64,000 bases of DNA from Shewanella sediminis HAW-EB3 (lineage in GTDB: Bacteria > Pseudomonadota > Gammaproteobacteria > Enterobacterales > Shewanellaceae): contig NC_009831.1 of NCBI RefSeq assembly GCF_000018025.1, positions 4,836,001 through 4,900,000 of the forward strand, read 5' to 3'. The first letter of the stretch is position 1; every line of letters starts with the position of its first letter. The notes under the pieces are model-generated. The model was not told the DNA's origin. It searched no databases and was given only the letters and a program-made list of their open reading frames with translations. This document shows, piece after piece, positions 29,137-39,888 of the stretch. Made by a program: the position numbers and the translations under genes.

Positions 29137-29577
29137 TCTCCAGTCTCCTTACTATCCCTAAAACGCTTAACACTAATCCAGTTCGAAATCTTAAGATATA
29201 GAACTAATATAATGCCTGTAGACATCAGAGTGGCTCTTAAACTTCACTCATCTACAGCTTAGGCAAAAAATTCTTATGTCGCCCGATTATGGACAAATTT
29301 TTGCGGCTATTTTTGACGCCACTGAAGATTAAAAATACAAAACTTCGAATTACCATATAAAAACATGAAGGTTAGATCGGATGTAAAACAATAAGTTATA
29401 AGTTTCTCATGACAGTTGGCTTCCCCAAACAATCAACAAAACTCATTGATATATATATGAGCCAAGAAGATTGAGGGGAGCTCACCTCACCGGGTAAGCC
29501 ATTCAGAAATAATAGACGAATAAATCTGGCTTTTTTTAAGCTATAATGGCGGCCAAATTTTCAGACCCTGGCCAGTT
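29137..29577. promoter_or_regulatory. AT-rich divergent spacer with rsmC promoter candidate
   Basis: This 441-bp spacer lies between the reverse-strand operon and rsmC. A perfect TATAAT is at 29542-29547, about 30 bp before the rsmC start, without a clear -35 partner. I see no gene or repeat in the rest. Confidence 0.4.
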
Positions 29578-30609
29578 GTGTTAACTAATCCATCTCAACT
29601 CATTCTTAGAAATAGCGATCTATTTGCAGGTCAAAATGTATTAGTGCTTAACTATGAAGGCGATCTGCTACCCAAACAATTATTGGAAAGCGCTAAAAAA
29701 GTCACGGCGCTATCGCTCGATTATCATCATCACCTGATTATGAGCCCATATGCCGAGCAAAACCTAGCACTTCACTTTGGTCACATGTTGCCCGATGAAG
29801 AGCAGTTCGATACGGTGATTATCTATTACCCCAAAGCGAAGGCACTTGCATCCTACCTGCTAAACTTGGCTGGCGTTCATCTGAAGCCCAATGGCCAACT
29901 TCTGGTTGTCGGAGAAAATAAGGGGGGGATTCGCTCTATCGTCAAACAGGTACCCGATTACTTCGATAGCCCTTTTAAACAAGACAGTGCCAGGCACTGC
30001 TTACTCTATGTGAGTCAACTCGTAGAGAAAGCCCCTCAGATTAACCTCTCAGACTGGGTGCGAAATTATCAACTCGAAACCCCTCAAGGAGAGATCACAA
30101 TTTGTAATCTCGTTGGAGTTTTTAGTGAAAAACGTTTAGATGAAGGAACAAAACTGCTCCTGTCTCACTTGCCTAAGATGTCTGGCCGAGTGTTAGATTT
30201 TGGTTGTGGCGCCGGCGTTATAACGGCAGCCTTACTCAAAGCACAACCTGAGCTAAAAGTTGAATGCGTCGATATCAATGCAATGGCGATTGAATCTTGC
30301 AAGCTCACCTTAGCAGCCAATAACTTTACAGCCGACACCTACCCTTCAGATGGACTGACTCAAACCAAGGGGCTTTTTAATGGCATCATATCTAACCCTC
30401 CATTTCATGATGGCTTGAGAAGTACCACCGACATTGCCAAAAATTTTGTAAAAGATAGTGTGCAGAAGCTTAAAAAGGGGGGCGTTTGGCATATTGTTGC
30501 TAATAGACATCTTCCATATAGTGATTCAATTTCGACGCACTTTAAGCAGGTAAACGTATCTGCCGAAAACAACAGGTACAAGGTTTATTCGAACAAAATC
30601 AACAGCTAA
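29578..30609 (+). CDS. rsmC: 16S rRNA (guanine-1207-N2)-methyltransferase RsmC
   Basis: A 343-residue enzyme that makes m2G1207 in 16S rRNA. It has the two-domain RsmC build: a degenerate N-terminal methyltransferase-like half and a C-terminal catalytic half with the SAM motif [11 protein letters not shown] near residue 206 and the target-base motif NPPFHDG near residue 276. The start is GTG at 29578 (frame [10 protein letters not shown]). It is monocistronic. Confidence 0.95.
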   Translation: MLTNPSQLILRNSDLFAGQNVLVLNYEGDLLPKQLLESAKKVTALSLDYHHHLIMSPYAEQNLALHFGHMLPDEEQFDTVIIYYPKAKALASYLLNLAGVHLKPNGQLLVVGENKGGIRSIVKQVPDYFDSPFKQDSARHCLLYVSQLVEKAPQINLSDWVRNYQLETPQGEITICNLVGVFSEKRLDEGTKLLLSHLPKMSGRVLDFGCGAGVITAALLKAQPELKVECVDINAMAIESCKLTLAANNFTADTYPSDGLTQTKGLFNGIISNPPFHDGLRSTTDIAKNFVKDSVQKLKKGGVWHIVANRHLPYSDSISTHFKQVNVSAENNRYKVYSNKINS

Positions 30610-30632
30610 CATAAATAAACCTGAATAAACAT

Positions 30633-30657
30633 AGCGGCATTAAATTTCGATGCCGCT
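30633..30657 (+). terminator. Hairpin after rsmC
   Basis: AGCGGCAT / ATGCCGCT with a 9-nt loop, 23 bp after the rsmC stop. There is no T-run, so it is a weak candidate. Confidence 0.4.
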
Positions 30658-30814
30658 CTACCTCAAATATCTAAAAATAATGCTCTAGTTCAAACCTTAC
30701 AAACTCCATTCAATTTTCAGACAGTTAGGACTTCATAGGTCAAACTTTATCCTGTTATACTCGAGTAGTAGAAGAGAAAAAAAATAATAATTATTCACTG
30801 CATTGGAATTAACT

Positions 30815-32485
30815 ATGTTGGATCCAGAACTCGTTGAACTAAGTGCTGACAATGTTTTTGTCGAATTAAGAATTACTCCTAATACCCATGGTCCAGTAAC
30901 CGAGGAAGCTATTCTTGCGCTACTATCACTCCCCGAATTTGAGCAGCTTTTCCCTTTAGAGAACATTATCCTAAAGGCTGTTATCGAAATAAACCAACTT
31001 TGCGGTCAGGACGATGGTAAATTCGAACTGTTTTTTAAAATTGCAGAGCGCCGCAATGGAACAATAGAGATAGAAGTAAACGAAGATAAGATGGAGTCAG
31101 AGATGCAACTTACCGCAGCCTGGGGCGGCGAGGAAGTAAGCATTCAGGATATCTTGAAGGCATTGAAGGCAAACAATGTCTGCATGGGACTCAGTAAAGT
31201 TAAAATTCAAACACTTCTCAAGCAGCTATCTCAACTCGGACCGGGAAAAACCTGTCGTAGCGTTATTGCGACGGGAAAGCCCTCTTTAAACGGTGACAAC
31301 GCACTCATTGAAAGAAAAGTTCCACTTGCCAGAGAACGCCTGCTCCAACCTCAGGAGAATGAAGACGGCACTGTAGATATGCGTAATTTAGGCGCAGTCA
31401 TCATGGTAAAGCCCGGCGATCTACTCATGGAGAAAATTCCTGCCACTATCGGTACCGAGGGCTATAACGTTCATGGTCAAATACTGGCCCCACTACCCGG
31501 TAAAGATACCACCCTTTCAGCCGGGGAAGGTACCGAGTTATCAGAATCAAACCCTAACCTGTTACTCGCCACAGTCCCGGGACAACCCGTTGAGACCAAA
31601 ACAGGAATGCAGGTTGACGATGTACTCAATATCAAAGATGTCGATGTCGGTTATGGTAACGTCGAGTTTAAAGGCAGTATCTTAATCACGGGTGATGTTC
31701 ACGAAGGCATGGTTGTAAAGTGTAGTGGTGATATCACCGTCATCGGCTTTGTCGATTCCGCGTCCCTGTTTGCCGACGGCGATGTGATTGTCAGTAAAGG
31801 GATCATTGGGAGACAGCTCAAAGAGAGAGAGCTATCCACTAAGATTAAAGCCAAGGGGCAAATATGTGCTCAATTCATCCAATACTCAGATTTGGATGCC
31901 GAGGGCGAAATTTTGGTGACTAAGCAGTTACTGCACAGCCATACACGAACTAAACAAAGACTAACGGTAAGCGATGCGAATAATCGCAGAGGAGATCTCG
32001 TCGGCGGTGTAGTCGAAGCCGCAAAAGGATTAAAGGCGGTGATCATTGGAGCCACCGCGGGAACTAAGACCGAAGTATTCTGCGCCATGGAGCAGAGTAA
32101 CTTAAAAAACAATATGAAGGAGCTGGATCAAGCGGTTAAAAGCATGGTCGTTGCTAAGCTAGATATTGAAGCTCGTCTTAAAAAGTTGCCACCTAAGAGT
32201 GAATGGCAAGGTGACGAGATGATGGTTGAGCAAGTGAATATGATGCTTGAGGAGAAGAACCGCATCACAGAGGAGTGGAAGAGAGAGGAGCTAGAATATG
32301 AGCTTACCAAGCAAGAGGTCGAGAGTTATTATCAAGATAACCGCATAGAGGCCCATAAACATATCTTTGCCAACGTCGAGCTTCATATCGGACAAGCCTT
32401 TAATCGAACCCAACGTGAACATGGAACCTGTATCGTATCTAATGAAAACCAAGAGATTAAATTCGATTACAGTAACCGCAGTTAA
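30815..32485 (+). CDS. DUF342 (FapA-domain) protein
   Basis: A 556-residue cytoplasmic protein of the DUF342/FapA family. An N-terminal half (about 1-230) leads to the conserved part from about 250 to 430, with repeats such as ADGDVIVSKGIIG and KAKGQICAQFIQYSDL that build a beta-helix. The C-terminal 130 residues are a charged helix, probably coiled coil. The family has been linked to polar morphogenesis and signalling in Vibrio and Shewanella, but the biochemical role is unknown. ATG at 30815 is preferred to an in-frame TTG at 30803. Confidence 0.88.
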   Translation: MLDPELVELSADNVFVELRITPNTHGPVTEEAILALLSLPEFEQLFPLENIILKAVIEINQLCGQDDGKFELFFKIAERRNGTIEIEVNEDKMESEMQLTAAWGGEEVSIQDILKALKANNVCMGLSKVKIQTLLKQLSQLGPGKTCRSVIATGKPSLNGDNALIERKVPLARERLLQPQENEDGTVDMRNLGAVIMVKPGDLLMEKIPATIGTEGYNVHGQILAPLPGKDTTLSAGEGTELSESNPNLLLATVPGQPVETKTGMQVDDVLNIKDVDVGYGNVEFKGSILITGDVHEGMVVKCSGDITVIGFVDSASLFADGDVIVSKGIIGRQLKERELSTKIKAKGQICAQFIQYSDLDAEGEILVTKQLLHSHTRTKQRLTVSDANNRRGDLVGGVVEAAKGLKAVIIGATAGTKTEVFCAMEQSNLKNNMKELDQAVKSMVVAKLDIEARLKKLPPKSEWQGDEMMVEQVNMMLEEKNRITEEWKREELEYELTKQEVESYYQDNRIEAHKHIFANVELHIGQAFNRTQREHGTCIVSNENQEIKFDYSNRS

Positions 32486-32493
32486 TTAAATTA

Positions 32494-32525
32494 CCGCGAG
32501 GTGGTGCCCTGGCACCACCTCGCGG
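32494..32525 (+). terminator. Very stable hairpin terminator
   Basis: A perfect 15-bp stem, CCGCGAGGTGGTGCC / GGCACCACCTCGCGG, with almost no loop, directly after the DUF342 stop. The T-run after it is short. Confidence 0.75.
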
Positions 32526-32649
32526 CCTTTACGGCTCTCTTTGTAAAAGCGACAAGAAACTCCCCCCCGATAATATATAGTCGAGTGCTAACCGTTACAC
32601 CTCTCGCTTCCCCTAACCTTTCCATGCATAATCTCCACCAGAAATACAC

Positions 32650-33822
32650 ATGCCGGTTGAAGTTAAGAGATTATTTGTGGAACTACTGAGAATTGATTGT
32701 TTGGGAAAGGAGCTGAGACTGGAAGGCTCTATGGCTGGCTGGCAACAGCTTTTTTGGGGAGACACCTTAGTATCGGTCAAACAGGCCAGTGCCGATAATG
32801 AAGGACTTAGAATCCACAATTTTGAGCTTACCAGCCAAGTTCAACAACACAAAACACCACCTGAGTCTGAAGCAACGCCTCTGGATGATGAATATGTGAC
32901 TTCAACCAGCATTAAGGTAAGCTTAGAGATCGACCTGATGTGGCAACCTTTTAACATCGATTATCGACTCATTAAAGATGAGTCCGTTATCGCAAAAGGG
33001 AGCCGAAACAGTAAAGATATCGAACGTCAGGTTCCGGTAAAGCCAGTTCAAACGAAAAAACAGTTCAGCTTAGTCGGACTGGCGTCCCTTGGCTTTAAGT
33101 TACTCAAGAGTGCCAAAGTCATTAAGGTGGTACTCGCCGGCGCCAGCATCGCAGCTTACTCCTGGCTATTTTCTTTCCAGTTTGCACTCGCACTTATCGC
33201 TTGTCTGGTGTTTCATGAATATGGTCATATTCGTGCGATGAAGCACTTTGGAATGAAAACGAAAGGGATCTACCTCATCCCGTTTATGGGAGGCTTAGCC
33301 CTCAGTGATGAGAAGATCAATACCCGATGGCAAGATGTGGTGATCTCGATAATGGGACCGACTTTTGGTTTAATTATGTCACTGCTCTCATTAGTCGCTT
33401 ACTGGTTAACCGGTAACGTATTTTTTGCCGGACTCGCCGCATTCAATGCGCTATTAAACCTATTTAACCTGCTGCCCATTCTCCCTCTCGACGGCGGCCA
33501 TATACTCAAGAGTATCAGCTTCTCCATGAACAGCATCCTGGGACTCGGGGCCTGCATCGCGGGAGCCGCTATCGGTGTATACCTTAGTTATACTCTGGGC
33601 TTAGCGCTATTAGGTTTCTTACTGCTCATTGGTAGTTTAGAGATCGTTTTTGAGTGGAAAACACGTCACCAGAGCCACCTCTTACCTTTAGATAGATATG
33701 GGCAGATATTCTCAACTCTATGGTACTTCCTAACGGTAGGGGCTTTGATAGCAATCATCTGGTACCTGGCAGGTTCGGGTGACGATATGCTGGGCTTACC
33801 ATTGAAAATCTTGCAGAGCTAA
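32650..33822 (+). CDS. Membrane zinc metalloprotease, M50 (site-2 protease) family
   Basis: A 390-residue protein with a soluble N-terminal part of about 145 residues and five or six C-terminal membrane segments. The M50 zinc motif HEYGH is at residues 189-193, and the third ligand lies in LPILPLDGGH with Asp281. These are the marks of site-2 proteases, which cut substrates inside the membrane. There is no PDZ or CBS domain. The substrate is unknown; the neighbours (DUF342, LysR) give no hint. The ribosome site is poor. Confidence 0.88.
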   Translation: MPVEVKRLFVELLRIDCLGKELRLEGSMAGWQQLFWGDTLVSVKQASADNEGLRIHNFELTSQVQQHKTPPESEATPLDDEYVTSTSIKVSLEIDLMWQPFNIDYRLIKDESVIAKGSRNSKDIERQVPVKPVQTKKQFSLVGLASLGFKLLKSAKVIKVVLAGASIAAYSWLFSFQFALALIACLVFHEYGHIRAMKHFGMKTKGIYLIPFMGGLALSDEKINTRWQDVVISIMGPTFGLIMSLLSLVAYWLTGNVFFAGLAAFNALLNLFNLLPILPLDGGHILKSISFSMNSILGLGACIAGAAIGVYLSYTLGLALLGFLLLIGSLEIVFEWKTRHQSHLLPLDRYGQIFSTLWYFLTVGALIAIIWYLAGSGDDMLGLPLKILQS

Positions 33823-33971
33823 ATGCATACTTATGGGCGTGAATCATCACGCCCTACTCGCTAAAATCCAAGCCACTAAAGTCCAAGCCACAGCTCAAAT
33901 TTGACACTCCATGTTTGCCGCCATTCAAATCATATGATAATAAATAACAAAGGAATTATTGTGTATCAAAA

Positions 33972-34934
33972 ATGAATATTGAACGGCTGGACTATCACTC
34001 TTTAATTGTATTCGAATCCGTGAGTCGTCACTTGAACGCTGGCTTAGTCGCCAACGAATTAGGCATGAGTATTTCGTCGGTAAGCCGGCACCTGGGTATA
34101 TTACGGGACATCTTTAAAGACGTACTGTTTATTCGTCGGGCGCAGGGCTTCGTATTAACCGATAAAGCAATACAGGTTTTACCCTGCGTTAAACAGCTTC
34201 TACATGGTTACCAGACTCTCAAACATGACCATACCCAATTTAATCCGCTGACCGCCAAGGGTCACTTTAAGATATATGCCTACAACGAATTTACCTATGT
34301 GATAAATAAAGTCCTCAATGAATTCATTTTACCACTGGCTCCAAATTTAACATTTGAGATAAGAACCCTGTCCAGTGACTGCAGCCGGGCTATCGAACAC
34401 GGTGAAATCGATTTTGCCGTGGTATACGAACACTTTAAAGATCATAAGATCATCAGCGAGATGCTCTCCCCCACTGAAGAGCTGTTTTTAATCGCCAAGG
34501 CCGGACATCCGGTTTTCGATGGCGAGCTTAATATCGATAATCTATGCAAGTATGGCTATTTTGCGCTGGATAATTTTAACGACCTCTGCTCGCCACTACT
34601 GGAGCAGATAGCAAAAAAACAGGGAAAGAGCCTTAATATCACAGGGGCCACAGACAATATCGCCGCACTGAGTCGTCATATTATCGATACGGGTTCAATT
34701 TCGATGAGCTGCAATGTATTTACCCGGGAATACTTTGACTTAATTCCAGATATACAAACTTGTCCCCTACCTCATGAGCTTACCGAACAACTACTTGATA
34801 TGATCAACGTAGGACGCAGAGTAGGAAATTATCTGATTTACTCCGAAATTAATCAGTCAGCGACTCACCACTGGCTGAAGCAGCAACTGTTTAACACCAT
34901 CAGAGATGAGTGGTATCTGGCGTTAAAGTCTTAA
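33972..34934 (+). CDS. LysR-family regulator
   Basis: A 320-residue LysR protein, with the helix-turn-helix in residues 1-65 (NAGLVANELGMSISSVSRHL) and an effector-binding domain after it. It is convergent with the TtrA-like operon, separated by a terminator, so control of that operon is possible but not shown by the layout. The effector domain is unusual for its many Cys, Phe and Tyr residues. I cannot assign a ligand. Confidence 0.87.
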   Translation: MNIERLDYHSLIVFESVSRHLNAGLVANELGMSISSVSRHLGILRDIFKDVLFIRRAQGFVLTDKAIQVLPCVKQLLHGYQTLKHDHTQFNPLTAKGHFKIYAYNEFTYVINKVLNEFILPLAPNLTFEIRTLSSDCSRAIEHGEIDFAVVYEHFKDHKIISEMLSPTEELFLIAKAGHPVFDGELNIDNLCKYGYFALDNFNDLCSPLLEQIAKKQGKSLNITGATDNIAALSRHIIDTGSISMSCNVFTREYFDLIPDIQTCPLPHELTEQLLDMINVGRRVGNYLIYSEINQSATHHWLKQQLFNTIRDEWYLALKS

Positions 34935-34954
34935 GCCACCGGATACAGACCTCA

Positions 34955-34997
34955 TAAAAAATCCTCTATTTATCCTTTGACCGGACAAATAGAGGAT
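34955..34997 (-). terminator. Terminator of the TtrA-like operon
   Basis: ATCCTCTATTT / AAATAGAGGAT, an 11-bp stem with a 15-nt loop. On the reverse strand the stem is followed by TTTTTTATG. A second 8-bp stem at 35129-35154 lies nearer the gene but lacks a T-run. Confidence 0.75.
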
Positions 34998-35180
34998 ATA
35001 GGGTAAAAGGTGTTGTAGAACCGACAGGATGGGGGGGAACAACTTATCCGCCGGCTAAGCGCACAACAACTCACTCCTCAATTAATACAAAACATGAATA
35101 TTCACTAAGCAAGTTCAATTCAGACCAACCTCATTACCATTACCGATAATGAGGAGGCCCTATCGTTTAATGACTTACTT

Positions 35181-38100
35181 CTATACCTTCTTGATCCCTA
35201 CAGGCACACCGTGCCTCGCCGTCGAACCGAAGGTTCTGTCACGATAAAGACTCGCTCCCTTACGGGTTGGGTCGACTACGTTGAACGCATTGGGACAGAT
35301 ACCGGTACCGCGCTCTTTGATCCCCGGACGCACCGTACCATCCACCTCTACGGCACTGGCACCGAATGCGGTATGGCCATAACCCATACCAACTACGATA
35401 GTGCCCAAGGCAACCGTTTTATCCGCCTGAACTATTCCCTCTAAGTATTTGCCCTTAGGTGAAAGAACCTGAGCCTTATCACCGGATTTCAGGTTATATT
35501 TAGCTGCATCATCCTGATGTAACTGAATATAGTTTGTATCTCCTAATGCTGTGATGCGAGGCAGAGAGACTGAATAAGGGCTACGTAGGTGCAACTTAAA
35601 AGTGGAGAAGTTAAACGGATAGTCTTTCTCATTCCAGTGTTCTCGAACCGCGCTGCCATCCCAGAAACGGTCAACATCATACACAGGCAGACCATCATTA
35701 CATTCGCCTGTAAATGAATCTTTTACTCTGGCTAATGATTCGTTATAGATCTGGAACTGAGTATCCATACGCATCGCCGCGTTGAAGAACTCACCCTCAT
35801 AGCGCTCATCGACACGTTCAAAACGTCCACCACGGGTCAACATGTATGCCGTAGGCCCAAGCTCTTGCGGCTTCAGACGCGCCTCAAACATAGGCAAGGC
35901 TCGGTCGACACTGGTGAACTTAATATCCTCCTCTGTCGGTGTGGGTAACACCGTACCAGTGTGGGCGATGTTAGCAAACAGAGGCACATAGAAGTCAGCC
36001 GGGCTATTGAGGGAATGCGGCTTACCCTGCAGATCTTTAAATGCGTTATCACCAAACCCCTTTAAACCGATCGCTTTACTGACGTCGATGATGAACTGCT
36101 CCATATTGACGTGATCACCATTGGCCGTTTTAGCCGTCCGGGACTCGACAACTGGCACACAAGCCACATCGCCAATATATTCGCTGCCCCACATGCGTGA
36201 GTTTGCCCATGCCTCATATTGCAGCGTATCCGGAACGATATAGTCCGCAAAAACATTGGTTTCGTTGATGTAGGGATCGAGTGCAATGATCAAGCCCAGC
36301 TGCTTAGGATCTTTGATGGAGTCTTCAACCTGATCTTGCAGACCTGAGCAACCGTAAATTGGGTTGGTAGACCAGGTGATCCACGCCTTGAAGTTGAACG
36401 GGTTTTTATTGGCATGGGCGACGAGCAACTCGCCACTATTATCTTGCACAAAAGTGTTGTTCCATGCCTCATTTGCCGGATATGGGTTCAGCCCTTGCGC
36501 CACTTTCTGCTGATACTCATGGCTCTGTTCATAATCACCGGAACGCTCGGCATTAAATCCGACCACCTCTGTGTGTTCAAAGTCCATCAAGTTATACAGC
36601 GGGCCGTCATAGATGTCATACATGCTGGCATAGCCCACGCCGCCCATATGCATCATACCGCCCTTGGCATTGTGCGCGCCGACCATAGTCGCCAGCATAA
36701 TCATCGCAAAGGCAAACTGACCGCCATCGGTAGCGTTACAGCCGGTATTGGTTTCAATAGAGACACTGCGACCATGAGAGGTAAACTCTTTGGCCAGCTC
36801 CTCAATCTTGGCGACCGGGATCTCACAGCGCTTCGACAGATCTTGCATGGAGTGACTGTTGACGCGCTGCTTTAGCAGCGAGAAAGCCGTTTCAACCTGT
36901 ACCTGTGAGCCATCACCCAGGGTTACGCTCTCTTTATAGAATAACTGCGCCGCCTGCTCACTATCGCCCGTGACCAGTTGGCCGGTTTGTTTATCTATCA
37001 CCATCTTCACTTCTGCGTCGCCTAATCCACAGGCTTCGGCAGTCAGGAACTGGTTATAAAGAGGGTGTGTTTTATCTTTGACCACTAGATAGGTGGCGTT
37101 GGTGTAGTTCATCTCACCAACGGCATCGGCGCTTGCCTGGCTAGGCGCCTCCAGATAAGGCCTGCGGTACCGCTCATGATTTATGATGTACTGCAGCATA
37201 GCGAACATTAACGCAGTGTCGCCACCGGATTTGATCGGTAGCCACTCACCATTTGTCGTATCGGTTTCCGAGGTCAATGAGCGCAGAATAGGATCGATGA
37301 CCACATATTTAAAATCAGTACGATCGCTACGCGCCTTGGATAAACGACGAGAGCCTACATTCAAACCATTACCACTGGTACCTGGGTTCGTGCCGATGAA
37401 AATAGCAAACTTTGACTCCTCATAATCGACTTGAGGCAGCGCCATCTCATCGACAGCGTCGAAGCAACCCAAGGCACAGCCCGCAACCTGTTGGTGACCG
37501 CAGTAGGAATCCTTGGTACCGATATTGGGGGTTCCCCAGGCATCAGAGACAAAACGGTGCATGAAATCGGCCCGCGCCCCTTGTTCGGATGACGTTGAAA
37601 CCAGTAACTGATTTTTTACCGGACCAAAATCAGGGTAAGCCGGATTGGCTAATGCCGGGTTAGCGTGAATAGCCTTTAAACCTTCGACATGACCCTCACC
37701 GAAGAGATCGCCTCCATCAACGACCTCTTGCAGCAATTGTTCATACGAAATCGTTTGCCACCTGTTTTCACCACGATTACCGACCCGTTTCATACAAGAG
37801 GTAATTCGGTGTTTATCATCAAACGCATCGGGAACCGCATTACCACGACCACAAAGGGTTGCCCGATTGCTTTGACTCAGACCACTGGCCGCAGAGAGCT
37901 GGAACATGGCATCTTTTGGCGATGTTTCCATTGTCATGGGTTGACCGGCATTATTGGTCAAGGTGTAGGGGTTACCCACGGCGCGTAACACCTTGTCGGT
38001 CTTATTATCGATACTCAGTCGCGCACCACAGACATTAAAGCAACCGTAACACTTGGAAAACGCGAAGCGCTGATCCTGGTTTTCAATCATCTTATTGTCC

Positions 38101-38261
38101 GCATCGAAGCGATACTCTGGCGTTAATGAAGTGGGCGCATATCTGTTAATATCTGCATCACTTGTTTTACTATTAGCCGAACTCATAACTTGGGTACTTG
38201 CTGTACCCGCTGTCATCACTGCGGCGACCGATCCCGCCTTTAAAAAATTTCTACGATCCAT
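35181..38261 (-). CDS. Molybdopterin oxidoreductase catalytic subunit, tetrathionate-reductase TtrA-like
   Basis: A 1026-residue DMSO-reductase-superfamily enzyme. It has a Tat signal (RRNFLKAG, then a hydrophobic run ending TAGTAST), a [4Fe-4S] motif (CYGCFNVCG at about 70, last Cys in TLCGRGN), a candidate Mo-ligand Cys in KDSYCGHQQ, and a C-terminal molybdopterin-binding domain. The length and the partner subunits fit the TtrA/SrdA/ArrA group of periplasmic oxyanion reductases, with tetrathionate the first guess; selenate, polysulfide or arsenate cannot be excluded from sequence. The operon order is NrfD-like, ferredoxin, catalytic. No TtrS/TtrR two-component genes are adjacent. Confidence 0.8.
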   Translation of the reverse strand: MDRRNFLKAGSVAAVMTAGTASTQVMSSANSKTSDADINRYAPTSLTPEYRFDADNKMIENQDQRFAFSKCYGCFNVCGARLSIDNKTDKVLRAVGNPYTLTNNAGQPMTMETSPKDAMFQLSAASGLSQSNRATLCGRGNAVPDAFDDKHRITSCMKRVGNRGENRWQTISYEQLLQEVVDGGDLFGEGHVEGLKAIHANPALANPAYPDFGPVKNQLLVSTSSEQGARADFMHRFVSDAWGTPNIGTKDSYCGHQQVAGCALGCFDAVDEMALPQVDYEESKFAIFIGTNPGTSGNGLNVGSRRLSKARSDRTDFKYVVIDPILRSLTSETDTTNGEWLPIKSGGDTALMFAMLQYIINHERYRRPYLEAPSQASADAVGEMNYTNATYLVVKDKTHPLYNQFLTAEACGLGDAEVKMVIDKQTGQLVTGDSEQAAQLFYKESVTLGDGSQVQVETAFSLLKQRVNSHSMQDLSKRCEIPVAKIEELAKEFTSHGRSVSIETNTGCNATDGGQFAFAMIMLATMVGAHNAKGGMMHMGGVGYASMYDIYDGPLYNLMDFEHTEVVGFNAERSGDYEQSHEYQQKVAQGLNPYPANEAWNNTFVQDNSGELLVAHANKNPFNFKAWITWSTNPIYGCSGLQDQVEDSIKDPKQLGLIIALDPYINETNVFADYIVPDTLQYEAWANSRMWGSEYIGDVACVPVVESRTAKTANGDHVNMEQFIIDVSKAIGLKGFGDNAFKDLQGKPHSLNSPADFYVPLFANIAHTGTVLPTPTEEDIKFTSVDRALPMFEARLKPQELGPTAYMLTRGGRFERVDERYEGEFFNAAMRMDTQFQIYNESLARVKDSFTGECNDGLPVYDVDRFWDGSAVREHWNEKDYPFNFSTFKLHLRSPYSVSLPRITALGDTNYIQLHQDDAAKYNLKSGDKAQVLSPKGKYLEGIVQADKTVALGTIVVGMGYGHTAFGASAVEVDGTVRPGIKERGTGICPNAFNVVDPTRKGASLYRDRTFGSTARHGVPVGIKKV

Positions 38262-38265
38262 GATG

Positions 38266-38982
38266 CTACCTCTGCCACAATTGAGGAGAATGTATACTGA
38301 ACGCGGTGTTGCTCTCTTCTTGCGTCAAGCCAATATAAAAAACATTCGGTGAAGTCTGTTTGCTCGCCTGCAGCACCATAGGGTTACTCTGGCTGAGCAG
38401 CTTGGATATTTCACTATTAACATCGTTAATATCACCGAAGACACGTGCACCACCGGTACAGGTCTCGACACACGCAGGCAGCAAGCCTCTGGAGGTACGT
38501 TGAATGCAAAAGTTACACTTATCTACAGTACCGGTTGTCGAGTTAGTGAAACGAACCCCGCCGTATGGGCACGCCTGAATGCAGTAGTTACACCCTATAC
38601 AGAGCGTAGAATCCACCACGACGATTCCGTCTTCTTCGCGCTTGAATGTCGCGCCCGTCGGACAAACAGACACACATGAGGGGGTCTCACAGTTGTTACA
38701 CATGATTGGCAGATTGAATGCGTACTGTTTATTGCCAATTTCTGCACTGGTTTGAATAACCTGGGTGCGATGTTCATCGGGTTTGGTGCCATTTTCCATA
38801 CCACAGGAGACGACGCATGCTTTACAGCCATTGCATCGGCTAAGATCTATCACCATGGCCAGTCGCTTTTTGCCCTGTTGACGAATGGCTGCAATCGCGC
38901 TGCCCGCAGGTATAAACATTACCCCAGTTGTAGCAATTGCACCGCCAGCCAATAGTTTGAGGGCTCTTCTTCTATCTAGCAT
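38266..38982 (-). CDS. Four-cluster ferredoxin subunit, TtrB-like
   Basis: A 238-residue electron-transfer subunit for the TtrA-like enzyme. Its N-terminus is a Tat-like signal (RRRALKLLAGG, then a hydrophobic run), so it would sit on the periplasmic side. Four cysteine groups bind [4Fe-4S] clusters: CNGCKACVVSC, CNNCETPSCVSVCP, CIGCNYCIQACP and CNFC with CVETC. The gene lies 4 bp from the catalytic gene and 9 bp from the membrane-subunit gene, so all three are co-transcribed. Confidence 0.9.
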   Translation of the reverse strand: MLDRRRALKLLAGGAIATTGVMFIPAGSAIAAIRQQGKKRLAMVIDLSRCNGCKACVVSCGMENGTKPDEHRTQVIQTSAEIGNKQYAFNLPIMCNNCETPSCVSVCPTGATFKREEDGIVVVDSTLCIGCNYCIQACPYGGVRFTNSTTGTVDKCNFCIQRTSRGLLPACVETCTGGARVFGDINDVNSEISKLLSQSNPMVLQASKQTSPNVFYIGLTQEESNTAFSIHSPQLWQR

Positions 38983-38991
38983 CGTAGACTC

Positions 38992-39888
38992 CTAATAATA
39001 CTGACCCGCGAGTAAAACCGAATAGCGCAAGCAAAATGCACCGATTAATATCAACACAGCTAACAGATACTCTTTGCTATGAGATGCGACTGTCTTGCCG
39101 ATGATTGACGTTACGTTCAGCAATAACGGCATAATTAATCCGATTAAAACGGCACCTAACCACCAAATAGCACCGGCATCACTCGAAATAGAAAGCAGGT
39201 TGTCAACTCCATTGAATATACTGATGTTGCGAATCGAGTAGGCGAACACACACACGGTAAGTAACTCAAGCGCCAACAGTGCAGAATCTGATTTAGCAAA
39301 GGAGTGATTGGTATCTGTTATCTTGAGACGGGTTTTGACCATTAGCACCACCGCGGCGCCACAAGAGAGGGCCGACAGTAAAAAGATCACGACCAGAATA
39401 CTGTTTGACCAAACCAGGTTATGGCTGATATCACCGATAAGTAGCGCGGTATATGAAGCGACGCAGATAGCCAAGATCACATTAATCATTGCAAAGGGCC
39501 TGCTATAGCCAGGCTGATTAGCTTTCACTCTGAATGAGAGACAAAAGAGCAATGCAAAGATAATCGCCAAAGTCAGCAGCCAGGTACCTATGCTCATCAT
39601 GGAGCTTGGCTCGAACGTCATAAACAGGCGGTAGAAACGGAAGAATTTACTCATATCCCCATGAGCAATCCCGTATTGGAATGAGGTTAGATCGAATACG
39701 ATCATTCCCGTACCAATAATCAATAACAGTGTCCCCAGAATGGTACTTATCTTTGCCGTATCTAAGTGATGTTTATCTTCTATTTTATTTGACAGCACGA
39801 GACTACCACTGATAAACAGAGCTCCGGCTCCCGCACCAGCTAAAAACAGATAGGCTGCGACTAACAGCCCCCAATGAACTTCATTCAT
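38992..39888 (-). CDS. NrfD/PsrC-type quinol-oxidising membrane subunit
   Basis: A 298-residue integral membrane protein with eight or so helices, in the NrfD/PsrC family. It has the conserved helix start LVAAYLFLAGAGAGALF and should oxidise menaquinol and pass electrons to the ferredoxin subunit. As first gene of the operon it is preceded by a 622-bp AT-rich spacer shared with a divergent porin gene. The ribosome site is AAGGAACA. Confidence 0.87.
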   Translation of the reverse strand: MNEVHWGLLVAAYLFLAGAGAGALFISGSLVLSNKIEDKHHLDTAKISTILGTLLLIIGTGMIVFDLTSFQYGIAHGDMSKFFRFYRLFMTFEPSSMMSIGTWLLTLAIIFALLFCLSFRVKANQPGYSRPFAMINVILAICVASYTALLIGDISHNLVWSNSILVVIFLLSALSCGAAVVLMVKTRLKITDTNHSFAKSDSALLALELLTVCVFAYSIRNISIFNGVDNLLSISSDAGAIWWLGAVLIGLIMPLLLNVTSIIGKTVASHSKEYLLAVLILIGAFCLRYSVLLAGQYY